Assembly: GCA_965205955.1 (NCBI GenBank)
Contig: OZ242192.1
Location: 2,418,001-2,482,000 of the forward strand
Source of the DNA: G965202915 sp965205955
Lineage (GTDB): Bacteria; Pseudomonadota; Gammaproteobacteria; Eutrophobiales; Eutrophobiaceae
Direction: 5' to 3'
DNA length: 64,000 nt
Positions 43,650 through 52,355 of the stretch are shown here, one piece after another. Position numbers and translations under genes: made by a program. The notes below the pieces were generated by a model, which did no database searches, was not told where the DNA came from, and was given only the letters and a program-made list of their open reading frames with translations. Numbering within the stretch: position 1 is the first letter of the stretch; every line of letters begins with the position of its first letter.

Positions 43650-44651
43650 CTACACAACCTTCGCGCGTAATAAATCATGCATATTTAAAATGCCTGTCAA
43701 TTTTCGATCATCATCGGTGATCAACAAGGCATTGATTTTATGCTCTTCCATCAAGGTCAAAGCGCTTTCCGCCAGTAAATCTGAACCGGAGGTCTTGCAA
43801 TTGCGCGACATGATGCTGCCAATCCGGGTATTATTTATATCCTTTCCATTATCCAGCGCCCGCCGCAGATCGCCGTCGGTAAATATACCGACCACTTTGA
43901 ACGCATCATCCACAATTGCGGTTGCCCCCAGACCTTTCTGGGTCATTTCCATCAATGCCTCGCGCAGCAATGCCGTTTCTTCCACATAAGGGATCTCATC
44001 ACCCGTATGCATGATATCGGCGACATACAATAACAGCCGCCGGCCCAGGATCCCGCCGGGATGCGACAGGGCGAAATCCTTTTTATCGAAGCCGCGGGTT
44101 TCGAGCAGCGCAACCGCAATCGCATCGCCCATGGCCAATGTTGCCGATGTGCTGGAGGTCGGGGCAAGCCCCAGCGGACAGGCCTCTTCCTCAACACTGA
44201 CATCTATATTCACACTTGAGGCAATCGCAAGCGTTGAACTGCTATTTCCGGAAAGTGTAATCAACGGGGTTTCCAGCCGTTTAATCATGGGCAGCAGGCG
44301 TATAAGCTCTTCTGTTTCACCGGATTTTGACAAGGCGATCACCACATCATCTTGCGTGATCATGCCCAAATCACCATGACTGGCTTCTCCGGCGTGAACA
44401 AAAAATGCGGGCGTACCGGTGCTGGCAAGGGTGGCGGCAATTTTATTGGCAATATGGCTGGATTTACCCATTCCGGTGACCACCGTTCTGCCGGTACAAT
44501 CCAATATGATTTGGCAGGCCCTGGCAAACTCATCATTAACACGATCGGCAAGGGCCAAAACCGCCCGGCCTTCGTTCTCTATCACGGCTTTACCGAGAGT
44601 AATAAAATCCCGGGCACCGCACCCATTTTTATACTTATCGGGATCATTCAT
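43650..44651 (-). CDS. kdsD: Arabinose-5-phosphate isomerase
   Basis: 333 residues. N-terminal SIS domain with GRTVVTGMGKSSHIANKIAATLASTGTPAFFVHAGEASHGDLGM (in parts) and catalytic SHPGGILGRRL, then two CBS domains from about 205. It makes arabinose-5-P, the first committed precursor of Kdo. 7 bases after caxA in the operon. Confidence 0.95.
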   Translation of the reverse strand: MNDPDKYKNGCGARDFITLGKAVIENEGRAVLALADRVNDEFARACQIILDCTGRTVVTGMGKSSHIANKIAATLASTGTPAFFVHAGEASHGDLGMITQDDVVIALSKSGETEELIRLLPMIKRLETPLITLSGNSSSTLAIASSVNIDVSVEEEACPLGLAPTSSTSATLAMGDAIAVALLETRGFDKKDFALSHPGGILGRRLLLYVADIMHTGDEIPYVEETALLREALMEMTQKGLGATAIVDDAFKVVGIFTDGDLRRALDNGKDINNTRIGSIMSRNCKTSGSDLLAESALTLMEEHKINALLITDDDRKLTGILNMHDLLRAKVV

Positions 44652-44658
44652 AGATTAT

Positions 44659-45630
44659 TTATCCGGAGGCGACCCGGTACAGGATAAATTGATACCCAAG
44701 ATAACAAAACAGCAAAAACAAACCTTCGCCGCGAGAAAATTTGCCTTCCCCCTGAAAAAACAGCATCCAGCCAAATAACATGGTCATTCCGATCATAATC
44801 GGGAAATCGCGCCACAGCAACTCATTAGAGAAAGCAATTGGCTGTATCATGCCGGGTATACCCAATACCGCCAGCATATTGAACATATTTGAACCAATTA
44901 TATTACCAATGGCAATATCCGCCTCTTTTTTGATCACGCTCATAACGGAAGCCGCCAACTCCGGAAGGCTGGTGCCCACCGCAATAATAGTCAGTCCAAT
45001 AATCAAATCGGATATGCCATAATGCCTGGCGATAAAGACCGAGCCGCGCACCAGCAATTCGGCGCCGCCCAGCAGCATGATCAGACCAATACTCAGCAGT
45101 ATCAGCGATTTCTTCAGGGACATATCGATGAGTGGTTCTTTCTCCAATTCATCGCGCAATGGGTCCGTCCGTGATGTTTTTTTTGCTGTCCAGACTATCC
45201 GGGCAATAAATCCGAATACACAGATAAGCAATATGACTGCATCGATGCGCCCCAAGTATCCATCCAGCAATAACGCCAGGGCGATTGCCATCGCAAGACA
45301 CATCAAACCGAACTCTCTCCTCAATACACCGGATGCGGCATTTATTGGCATAATGCTCACCGTGACCCCGAGCACAAGGCCTATATTGGCAATATTCGAA
45401 CCTATTGCATTGCCGATAGCCATAGAAGTTTTGTTCTGCCAGGCCGCGACACTACCGACCAGGATCTCCGGGGCGGACGTTGCGACACCCACCACAGTCA
45501 GACCGATAATAAAGGCAGGCAACCCCAGTCTGCGGGCCGTACTTGCCGCGCCAGTGACAAACCTGTCGGCGCCGACGGCCAACAGCAATAATCCAATGCA
45601 AACCATTAAAACTGCGTTTATCATATTCAT
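44659..45630 (-). CDS. caxA: YrbG/CaxA-type Na+/Ca2+ exchanger
   Basis: 323 residues, ten membrane segments in two halves, each with the family alpha repeat: VGVATSAPEILVGSVAAWQNKTSMAIGNAIGSNIANIGLVLG (in parts) and AVGTSLPELAASVMSVIKKEADIAIGNIIGSNMFN (in parts). First gene of the kds-lpt-rpoN-PTS cluster, as in many gammaproteobacteria. Divergent from amgK. Confidence 0.93.
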   Translation of the reverse strand: MNMINAVLMVCIGLLLLAVGADRFVTGAASTARRLGLPAFIIGLTVVGVATSAPEILVGSVAAWQNKTSMAIGNAIGSNIANIGLVLGVTVSIMPINAASGVLRREFGLMCLAMAIALALLLDGYLGRIDAVILLICVFGFIARIVWTAKKTSRTDPLRDELEKEPLIDMSLKKSLILLSIGLIMLLGGAELLVRGSVFIARHYGISDLIIGLTIIAVGTSLPELAASVMSVIKKEADIAIGNIIGSNMFNMLAVLGIPGMIQPIAFSNELLWRDFPIMIGMTMLFGWMLFFQGEGKFSRGEGLFLLFCYLGYQFILYRVASG

Positions 45631-45677
45631 TCTTCATTATTTTTTTGCCGATCAGGAATGATGCCAGAACCGCACCC

Positions 45678-45705
45678 CTTATATAAGAGAATTTTTACAA
45701 TGCAA
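45678..45705 (-). promoter_or_regulatory. Candidate promoter for the caxA-kds-lpt-rpoN cluster
   Basis: On the minus strand, TTGCAT (45700-45705), a 16-base spacer and TATAAG (45678-45683), about 48 bases before the caxA start. The -10 is 5/6, the -35 is weak. Confidence 0.35.
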
Positions 45706-45765
45706 AATTTTACTGCCGCAGGCAAAACAAACTGGCCAGCGGCCATTGCCCGGGTGAAATGAATC

Positions 45766-46770
45766 TTGGAACGACTGCAACAAATCAAACATTGGCTCAA
45801 TACTGTATTGGACTGCCAGAACATTGACCTGGTGCCGGCGTCCGGTGACGCCAGTTTCAGGCGATATTACCGGGCCACGCATGATCATCGATCCTATATC
45901 GTTATGGATGCGCCGCCCGAACAGGAAGACTGTGCTGCATTTGTCGATATCAGCGCACGTCTGGCGTCGGTGAAAATCAATGTCCCGCAGATACTTGCCA
46001 GTGATTTTGAACGGGGATTTCTATTGCTGTCCGATCTGGGCAGCGCCCTGTATCTGGATAGTCTCAGTCAACAGACGGCAGACAGCCTGTACGCCGATGC
46101 ATTGGACGCGCTGTTCACGATGCAGACACAATGCGATACGGGCGGCCTGCCGAATTACGATGAAAACCTTCTGCGACAGGAAGCGGCGCTGTTTACCGAC
46201 TGGCTGTTGGAAAAACATCTGGCGCTCGAACTGCCGGACGGATTGATTCATGCAATCCAATCCCTCACCGATTTATTGGTCGAATCCGCACTGGAGCAGC
46301 CCAGAGTATTCGTCCACCGTGATTACCATTCCCGCAATTTAATCCGAACATCCAATAACAATCCCGGCGTCCTTGACTACCAGGATGCGGTTCTGGGGCC
46401 GCTAAGCTATGATTTGGTTTCACTGTTAAAGGACTGCTACATTACATGGCCCGGCCAAAAAACAAGGCAATGGGCGGGGCAGTATTGCCGGCGTCTGAAC
46501 ACGGAAACGGATTGGGAAACTATTGAAGAGTCACAATTTTTACGCTGGTTCGATCTGATGGGGGTGCAGCGCCACCTCAAGGCCAGCGGTATCTTTGCAA
46601 GGCTGTTGCATCGTGACGGCAAAGCCGGTTATATAAAGGATATACCCCGCACACTGAGGTATATTCTGGAGGTAAAGCAGACCTGTCCGGAGCTGCAGGA
46701 TCTGTGTGTTTGTATAGAGCAGCATGTATTACCCGCCTTGGAGAAAGAGAATCCGTCATGCGCGCGATGA
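45766..46770 (+). CDS. amgK: N-acetylmuramate/N-acetylglucosamine kinase AmgK
   Basis: 334 residues of the aminoglycoside-phosphotransferase fold: VPASGDASFRRYYRA, FLLLSDLGSALYLD, the catalytic loop FVHRDYHSRNLI, and the metal Asp in GVLDYQDAVLGPLSYDLVSLLKDCY (in parts). It phosphorylates MurNAc/GlcNAc at the anomeric position in peptidoglycan recycling. The only possible start is TTG at 45766, since a TGA stop lies two codons upstream; the ribosome site is weak. The 3' end overlaps murU by 13 bases. Confidence 0.92.
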   Translation: MERLQQIKHWLNTVLDCQNIDLVPASGDASFRRYYRATHDHRSYIVMDAPPEQEDCAAFVDISARLASVKINVPQILASDFERGFLLLSDLGSALYLDSLSQQTADSLYADALDALFTMQTQCDTGGLPNYDENLLRQEAALFTDWLLEKHLALELPDGLIHAIQSLTDLLVESALEQPRVFVHRDYHSRNLIRTSNNNPGVLDYQDAVLGPLSYDLVSLLKDCYITWPGQKTRQWAGQYCRRLNTETDWETIEESQFLRWFDLMGVQRHLKASGIFARLLHRDGKAGYIKDIPRTLRYILEVKQTCPELQDLCVCIEQHVLPALEKENPSCAR

Positions 46771-47438
46771 TCCTGGCTGCCGGGCGCGGCGAACGTATGC
46801 GGCCACTGACCGATACCATGCCAAAACCACTGCTGAAAATAGCGGGAAAGGCGCTGATCCAGCATCACATCGAAAACCTTGCGCGGGCGGGAATATCGGA
46901 AATTGTCATCAATCATGGAGTGCGCGGCAATATGATCGAACAATATCTGGGGGACGGCGCCGGATTCGGCGTAACCATCCAATACTCGGCGGAAGGCGAT
47001 GCGCCTCTGGAAACGGCCGGGGGCATTATCCAGGCGCTGCCCTATTTCAATGATCAGCCCTTTCTCGCCGTCAATGCCGACGTATATACGGATTTCGACT
47101 TCTCCCTGTTAACCCTGCCGCCGGATTCCGATGCGCACCTGGTGCTGGTAGAAAACCCTGATCACCATCCCCACGGTGATTTTTCCCTGTCCGGGGCAAT
47201 CCTGAGCAATGCGGGCACGGAAAGACTGACATACAGCGGCATAGGCATCTACCATCCCGGCTTTTTTTCGGGCTGCCCTGACGGCCCCAGATCGCTTGCA
47301 TCATTGATCCGGCGCGGCGCGGATTTGCAGCGTGTCACAGGCCAGCGTTTCAACGGGCTATGGGCGGACATAGGCACACCGGCGCGCCTGCAAAAAATCA
47401 ACCAGGCCCTGGCCTGCGGGAAAACAAGCGCCAACTGA
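46758..47438 (+). CDS. murU: MurNAc-alpha-1-phosphate uridylyltransferase MurU
   Basis: 226 residues from ATG 46758. Nucleotidyltransferase signature MILAAGRGERMRPLTDTMPKPLL (in parts: ILAAGRGERMRPLTD, PKPLL), IVINHGVRGNMIEQYLG, ETAGGIIQALPYF, FLAVNADVYTDFD and FNGLWADIGTPARL. It converts MurNAc-1-P to UDP-MurNAc, bypassing de novo synthesis and fosfomycin-sensitive MurA. Coupled to amgK. Confidence 0.94.
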   Translation: MRAMILAAGRGERMRPLTDTMPKPLLKIAGKALIQHHIENLARAGISEIVINHGVRGNMIEQYLGDGAGFGVTIQYSAEGDAPLETAGGIIQALPYFNDQPFLAVNADVYTDFDFSLLTLPPDSDAHLVLVENPDHHPHGDFSLSGAILSNAGTERLTYSGIGIYHPGFFSGCPDGPRSLASLIRRGADLQRVTGQRFNGLWADIGTPARLQKINQALACGKTSAN

Positions 47439-47450
47439 TGGCCGGAATAA

Positions 47451-47566
47451 CAGCCTGTCGGACCTGGCAAGGCGACATTGCAAGCTGTTGGATCAAAAGC
47501 GATTCCCTCTTTTGCCTCTGGTAAAGCTAATTTGAAGGGGCAGCGCTATCCCGGTCCGACAGACTG
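47451..47566. repeat. Inverted repeat between murU and alkB
   Basis: CAGCCTGTCGGACC (47451-47464) is matched, 13 of 14, by the reverse complement of GGTCCGACAGACTG (47553-47566), about 88 bases apart. The right arm ends exactly at the alkB stop codon. The arms are too far apart for an ordinary terminator. Confidence 0.6.
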
Positions 47567-48208
47567 CTAAAGAACGGTTCGGAAAGTCAGCGAAACGCGG
47601 CGCTGGCGCAGAATTTTCTCGTCCGCTTGTATATCGGTTTTGCGCAAAGCGATTGCATGTTTCCAGACATTGCGGCTGTCACCCTGCAAAACCAGCAGGC
47701 TTTTGCGCTGCAGCACAATGGGAAACTTTTCGGCAGGCGTTTCAATATCCATCAGACAATCACTGCCCAATGACAAAGAGGCAACCACTGCCCCGAAGCA
47801 GCCGCTGTCCGTATGCGGCGTGATGCCCTGGCCGGGTTTATATTCATTGACAATGAGTTGATCAGGGCAAGCGGCAAACATGCCTTCCGTATGCACCAGC
47901 CTGTCGCATATCGGCGCAATCCAATCGGGCAAATCACCAATCCTGTCCTCTGCATCCAATTTGCGCTTTTTGTAATTGTATCGATAGCCGTAATGCTGCA
48001 CCCGCCGTTGCAGCTCGTCCAGCCAACTTTCTTTGTCAATGGCATCCAGCAATGCCAATTCTTCCTGGGTGGTGATGAAATCGGCAATGTAGCGTCCACC
48101 ACCGGCTTGCAGGCGGTCGCACTGATCAGACCGCACACGCAGACATGGTGTCGTGACAAACGAAAAACCGCACTGCTGGTCTTCAAAACCGAGGCTGCCC
48201 AAACTCAT
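47567..48208 (-). CDS. AlkB-family 2-oxoglutarate/Fe(II) dioxygenase, ALKBH8-like
   Basis: 213 residues. Double-stranded beta-helix with Fe ligands H132 and D134 (HTDS) and H184 (WKHAI), and 2-oxoglutarate arginines in RRVSLTFR (204, 210). YGYRYNYKKRKLDAEDRIGDLP, PDQLIVNEYKPGQGI and SLSLGS resemble the ALKBH8/eukaryotic branch more than E. coli AlkB. Substrates of the family are alkylated DNA/RNA or tRNA wobble uridine derivatives; here unknown. The start overlaps the upstream methyltransferase stop by 4 bases (ATGA), so the two are co-translated. Several N-terminal cysteines (C13, C22, C30) are unexplained. Confidence 0.85.
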   Translation of the reverse strand: MSLGSLGFEDQQCGFSFVTTPCLRVRSDQCDRLQAGGGRYIADFITTQEELALLDAIDKESWLDELQRRVQHYGYRYNYKKRKLDAEDRIGDLPDWIAPICDRLVHTEGMFAACPDQLIVNEYKPGQGITPHTDSGCFGAVVASLSLGSDCLMDIETPAEKFPIVLQRKSLLVLQGDSRNVWKHAIALRKTDIQADEKILRQRRVSLTFRTVL

Positions 48209-49044
48209 CGTCTCTGTCCTTTTATCTGCGCCATGCTGGTTATACGCCCGGCAGTCCAGTTGCAGCGTTCAATATCTCCAATTGTGTAGCACATATCACC
48301 ACCTTGGGTTGGTTCTTTTCGGAGTATAGCACAAAATTCTTCCCAGTTTTTGTGTGAATAAGCCGTATCGGGATTATGGTAAATAATGCGCGTATGCTGA
48401 AAGCCAGCATGTCCCACAACAAAATTATGCCAATTTTGTGCTAATTTTTTGGCTTCCAATTCTTGATTGCTATGTTTGTAAGTTCGCGGCGATAAAACGT
48501 ATGAAAAATTGAGTATTGCAGTCGTGTAATTGCGTTTCAATGTCTCAATTATTTGCGGGTCAAAGCCATCTGCTTTAACTACCTTAAAGCAGCTATATAC
48601 ATTGTATTTTTCATTTATTCTGCGCGCCACAGCACACATATTTTTTGAAATATCAATGCCCAAATAGGCGATTCTTTCTTTGTAGTCGGCAACATCGAAT
48701 TCGCGCGTCACAACATCTGCCAATGCAAGCCCCGCCGTCATTGGTCCACACCCCAAATCAACAAATAAAACGTCCCCATTTTGGAAAAGAGTGGGTTCAA
48801 GACAGGTCTTAAATGCTTCAATGTTTTGCTGCAAATGCATATCCATATAGCCGTCTTGGCTGATATAGTAATACACCTTGTGTTTAGCCTCCTGCCCTCC
48901 CAAAGGCTTGTCAAAATCAGCGCTGCCATGATCAAGAACATCTTCTTTACTCAATCCAAGCGCATTCAATCGATTAACCGCTTCCGTACAGTCCGGTAAG
49001 TTTTTCAGTTTTCTCCATATTTTCAGCGCATCAACCACTCCCAT
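48205..49044 (-). CDS. SAM-dependent methyltransferase of unknown target, paired with AlkB
   Basis: 279 residues with a strong ribosome site (AGAGGGG) before ATG 49044. Class I SAM-binding motif VLFVDLGCGPMTAGLAL at about residues 91-107, YLGIDISKNM as motif II, and ILNFSYVLSPRTY in the position of motif IV. About 60 N-terminal residues precede the Rossmann fold and lack a recognisable domain. Base composition is somewhat more AT-rich than neighbours. The gene is translationally coupled to the ALKBH8-like gene; in eukaryotic ALKBH8 a methyltransferase is fused to AlkB, but this methyltransferase is not obviously Trm9-like. Confidence 0.75.
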   Translation of the reverse strand: MGVVDALKIWRKLKNLPDCTEAVNRLNALGLSKEDVLDHGSADFDKPLGGQEAKHKVYYYISQDGYMDMHLQQNIEAFKTCLEPTLFQNGDVLFVDLGCGPMTAGLALADVVTREFDVADYKERIAYLGIDISKNMCAVARRINEKYNVYSCFKVVKADGFDPQIIETLKRNYTTAILNFSYVLSPRTYKHSNQELEAKKLAQNWHNFVVGHAGFQHTRIIYHNPDTAYSHKNWEEFCAILRKEPTQGGDMCYTIGDIERCNWTAGRITSMAQIKGQRR

Positions 49045-49100
49045 GCCATAACCCCTCTACCATTAGCGCACAACACTTCATGCCATACCAATGCTCCTGA

Positions 49101-49111
49101 CAGTCTGTCGG
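49101..49111 (+). repeat. Copy of CAGTCTGTCGG flanking the methyltransferase-AlkB pair
   Basis: CAGTCTGTCGG at 49101-49111 is the exact reverse complement of CCGACAGACTG at 47556-47566, so the two-gene module is bracketed by an 11-base perfect inverted repeat. A related CAGCCTGTCGG lies at 47451. Confidence 0.55.
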
Positions 49112-49315
49112 GCTTTGCCTGTTCGTCGGTTATCATACACATATGCCAGGATAACCACTACAGAGCATACTTGAAGTAAATTTGTTCAGACAGACCGCAG
49201 TCAAGCATTTCTGCTGCCCCCTGATTTACGGGATCGGCTGCCGGAAGATGATGAAGCGGCGCAGTATACGCTATAACTGCGGTCGGAAATCCAGGTGGCG
49301 TTGCGAAACAAAAGA

Positions 49316-50059
49316 TCAGGGCAGTATTTCAGCGTCCACCATTTTGGTGGCCAGCACCAGCGGCGATATCCAGAAGATCATATCATCATAATAGCCGGTT
49401 TCATCGGTACTGTAGTCACGGGAAACAAAGGTCGCGTCACCGTCAGTATTTTCCAGTTCATTGCAGGACGTAGCAAGATGATTGCCTTCAGAGTACACCA
49501 CAGCCGGCACCTCCTGAGCGATATTGGACGACGGGCCGCTGCAATCCTCGCCGAGATCCTTGACAGTGATGCCCGCTACCGAGCAGAGTTGGAAGGACAC
49601 CCCGGTACGGGTACTGCAATTATCTTTACCGGTGCCGTTTATGTCATCCGCATGATTCTGCTGCACCTGATACGCCAGTATTCTGCCCCACGGATCCCTG
49701 CCGGTTACCCCCAAATCGGCCCAAGGCAGATTGCCTTCCACTTGAGGGCCTGTCCCGACCCTGCATGTGCCCCCGCCGTCGACATCCTCCCCGCCATCAT
49801 TCTCTTCCCCAGCGGCAACAGCGGCACAATCACCGGTTATGGCATCGGGGCAATCCGGGCACGGGAAACGTCCTTTGATAATAACAAATCCGATTAATGC
49901 CTCTTCGATTTGTTCATATTCGCGCTCCAATTTCTGGCGCCGTTCCCGGTCAATGCTTGTTGCTACCGGGGTGAACAGACCGGCCAGCAGCAGCCCGACG
50001 ATAAACAGCACGACAGCCAACTCTATCAGCGTGAATCCGGTGGATTTATCAGTTATCAT
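49316..50059 (-). CDS. Type IV prepilin/pseudopilin-like protein, Cys-rich
   Basis: 247 residues. Classic class III signal: STGFTLIELAVVLFIVGLLLAGL, with cleavage expected between G and F and Glu at mature position 5. The globular part is unusually long for a minor pseudopilin and contains about nine cysteines, starting with FPCPDCPDAITGDC, plus acidic Gly/Asp loops (EENDGGEDVDGGGTC). It should assemble at the tip or shaft of the pseudopilus built by this locus. Last gene of the MSHA-like operon; overlaps its upstream neighbour by 4 bases. Confidence 0.85.
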   Translation of the reverse strand: MITDKSTGFTLIELAVVLFIVGLLLAGLFTPVATSIDRERRQKLEREYEQIEEALIGFVIIKGRFPCPDCPDAITGDCAAVAAGEENDGGEDVDGGGTCRVGTGPQVEGNLPWADLGVTGRDPWGRILAYQVQQNHADDINGTGKDNCSTRTGVSFQLCSVAGITVKDLGEDCSGPSSNIAQEVPAVVYSEGNHLATSCNELENTDGDATFVSRDYSTDETGYYDDMIFWISPLVLATKMVDAEILP

Positions 50060-51777
50060 GGAGGAGGAGGCGGCGCCCTTTTTATGATTCTCACTTGATC
50101 GTTGAAACGGCCTGAGAAGGCTGCCTTTTCAAACCAGACATCACCCGGCGATTGATTCTCCAATTCAAAATAGGCGGATATATTGGCGCTCGGTCTGACG
50201 TGCCCCTCCAGGGGTGCGCCGGCAATCACCGCAATGGCGCGAATGTTTTCATAGGCAGTGCCCTTCAGCTTCAGACAACCGCCCGGGAGATTGCAGTCCG
50301 GGCTGGCGGTCGTGTCTCCGGGCGGAGGTTCGGACGATAAGTAGGCAATGTAAACCTGCTTATGCCACTCGTTTCGTATAAACCATCCGTGCAGTTCCGG
50401 GGCAAAATCCGTTCCGGCATCCAGAAAATCGCCGTCACCGTTGCCATCTATACCGTTTGCATCCAAATCATACAAAATATCTGTGGCAATTATGGTGCCG
50501 CTGGTATCCTTGTCGTTACACAAAAACATACTTATACTAGTGAGTGTATCCGTCTCGGTAATCCTCAAATCATTGAAATTAAGTACACCGCTGTCGGCGA
50601 TGCCGTTGGTGATGGTGATGTCCAAATCGCGCGTCCTTAGGGAGCTTTCTGTGCGTGCATTTATGGTCGGTTCGGCATCGACAAAAGTAATATCAAAATC
50701 ATAGGTCTTGCCTGATTCATCGAAGCTGCCGGCACAGTCAAAAGTATTGCGGTCGGTCCAGTTGCATCTTGCATCCGGTATATCTATACCATCTATCTGC
50801 GGAACCGAATAAGTTGCGGTACTTGTACTTGGTAGACACTCACTCATTCCGATGAGGTTCCTCCACGAAAGGATAATATCGTCCTCGAACGGATCGGGGC
50901 TATCCGCATCATCACCCGAATAATGAAAAGGGATATGCCCCTCGCTTATGCTGGAGTTGCTTGTACTGGATTTGAATGCCGAGGTATCGGGATTGTCAAA
51001 CGGACTCAGCCAGGGGAATGCCCCAGATGCATCCCGATAATTATTGAATTGATTCTCTACCTCCGATAATACCCGTTTCTCGACGAATTGCATCAACTCC
51101 CGGCGGGTAATGATGATCAGGCTGTCATTGAAAGCGGCAGGATTGGCAGGGTCAGCGGAGATAAAATCGAGATCGAGATCATTATTATCACTTTCAAGAT
51201 AATTGCCTATCTCAATCTCTATATCCGTCTCTCCCGGATCCCGAACTTGATCACCCACCGGCGCACCGGGGGCAATGACTACGGCGACAATATCGGCCCT
51301 GCCATCAACCCTAAGCTGTCCCTCTGTTTCACTATTCAAAGGCTCCAGTGCTGGATTATTGCGAAAATTATCGGACAAGGCATACCACAATCGGGCCCCG
51401 CTGCTATCCGTCAACTCGGCGACTTCCAGAGTTTTGTACGGCAGCCTGCCGATGGTGGTCTTGCCTGAGAAGGAACAGCTCCCACCGGCTCCACCATCAT
51501 TATTGATGTCAGGACAGAGAAAATAGCCGGGGCCATTGATGGGATCAGTCTCACCCGGTTTGTTATCAATCTCAGGAAAATTGATCGCATAGCCAATCAG
51601 CGCCTGCTTCGCCAGCCGCAGTGATTTTTGAGTCTGATTGTTTTGTCTGATATAAAAATTAGTATCCGAATTGAGTTTTACCAGCAGCGAAAAAGTGGAG
51701 CCTGTGATCAATACCAATACCAGCAAAAGCAATACTGCGCCCTGTTGCCGAAATATGCCGTCGCTGAAATCATGCAT
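50056..51777 (-). CDS. Large PilX/minor-pilin-like membrane-anchored protein
   Basis: 573 residues from ATG 51777 (GAGG upstream; a GTG at 51804 is the alternative). One N-terminal membrane helix, GAVLLLLVLVLITGSTFSLL, of the PilX kind without a canonical prepilin cleavage Glu. The rest should be extracytoplasmic. GYFLCPDINNDGGAGGSCSF echoes the CPD motif of the next gene's product. DLDANGIDGNGDGDFLDAG looks like a Ca2+-binding DxNxDG loop. Ends with a proline run (PPPPP). A Ser/Thr-rich stretch (SSTSNSSISEG) and several Cys pairs suggest a disulfide-stabilised tip adhesin or minor pilin. Function inferred from context only. Confidence 0.7.
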   Translation of the reverse strand: MHDFSDGIFRQQGAVLLLLVLVLITGSTFSLLVKLNSDTNFYIRQNNQTQKSLRLAKQALIGYAINFPEIDNKPGETDPINGPGYFLCPDINNDGGAGGSCSFSGKTTIGRLPYKTLEVAELTDSSGARLWYALSDNFRNNPALEPLNSETEGQLRVDGRADIVAVVIAPGAPVGDQVRDPGETDIEIEIGNYLESDNNDLDLDFISADPANPAAFNDSLIIITRRELMQFVEKRVLSEVENQFNNYRDASGAFPWLSPFDNPDTSAFKSSTSNSSISEGHIPFHYSGDDADSPDPFEDDIILSWRNLIGMSECLPSTSTATYSVPQIDGIDIPDARCNWTDRNTFDCAGSFDESGKTYDFDITFVDAEPTINARTESSLRTRDLDITITNGIADSGVLNFNDLRITETDTLTSISMFLCNDKDTSGTIIATDILYDLDANGIDGNGDGDFLDAGTDFAPELHGWFIRNEWHKQVYIAYLSSEPPPGDTTASPDCNLPGGCLKLKGTAYENIRAIAVIAGAPLEGHVRPSANISAYFELENQSPGDVWFEKAAFSGRFNDQVRIIKRAPPPPP

Positions 51778-51893
51778 CTTTTTATTTTGCCTCAAATAGC
51801 GCACCGGACAGTCCAGGAAAGGGCCGGCAGGCCGGGGGCCTTTGCAAGGACAAGCCGGCGCTCAACTGCTGTAAAAACCAATGCCCAATAATC

Positions 51894-52355
51894 CTACTCT
51901 CCGCCGTTGCCGTCAGCACCAGGATCATAAGGATCCCCCACCCTGATCGTGACCTCATCATCCGGCCCGGTTATCCGTATTTGATCCGGTTCTATGTCCA
52001 CGTGCCTTATCCGAATATACTCCGACTCAAAATCGCCGGAAAGGGTATTGCCGTCATTGATCCATAGCACGTGCTTGCCATCTTCACGATACACCACCCC
52101 CTTCAGATGAATTACCTCCGCCGGCGCTGATGCTTGCGGCTCATCAGGAATTACTATTTCCTCTATTACAATCTCCGTCTTCGGCTCAGGGATGCCATAT
52201 CTTGTTCTCTGCAACTGTCGGCGTTGTTCTGCGGTAGTGAAGAGCCGGCCAAAGCCCTCCGCGCCCGCCGGCGAGTAAAACGCTGAGCAAAGCAGGGCCA
52301 ATGCCGCATAAAAAATAACGGGATAGAAGATATTCCGCCGAGCGCCATACATCAT
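51894..52355 (-). CDS. Periplasmic MshK-like protein
   Basis: 153 residues. Signal peptide (FYAALALLCSAFYSPAGA). The mature start GFGRLFTTAEQRRQLQRTRY and a short beta domain (HLKGVVYREDGKHVLWINDGNTLSG in parts) resemble small periplasmic partners of MSHA and type IV systems, such as MshK/PilP. No lipobox. Overlaps the PilO-like gene by 4 bases. Role inferred: connector between inner-membrane platform and secretin. Confidence 0.6.
   Translation of the reverse strand: MMYGARRNIFYPVIFYAALALLCSAFYSPAGAEGFGRLFTTAEQRRQLQRTRYGIPEPKTEIVIEEIVIPDEPQASAPAEVIHLKGVVYREDGKHVLWINDGNTLSGDFESEYIRIRHVDIEPDQIRITGPDDEVTIRVGDPYDPGADGNGGE

Noticed and set aside
49193..49284. GACCGCAGT / ACTGCGGTC inverted pair near the end of the pilus locus
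   Set aside because: Nine-base arms separated by 74 bases; likely chance and not near a recognisable element.
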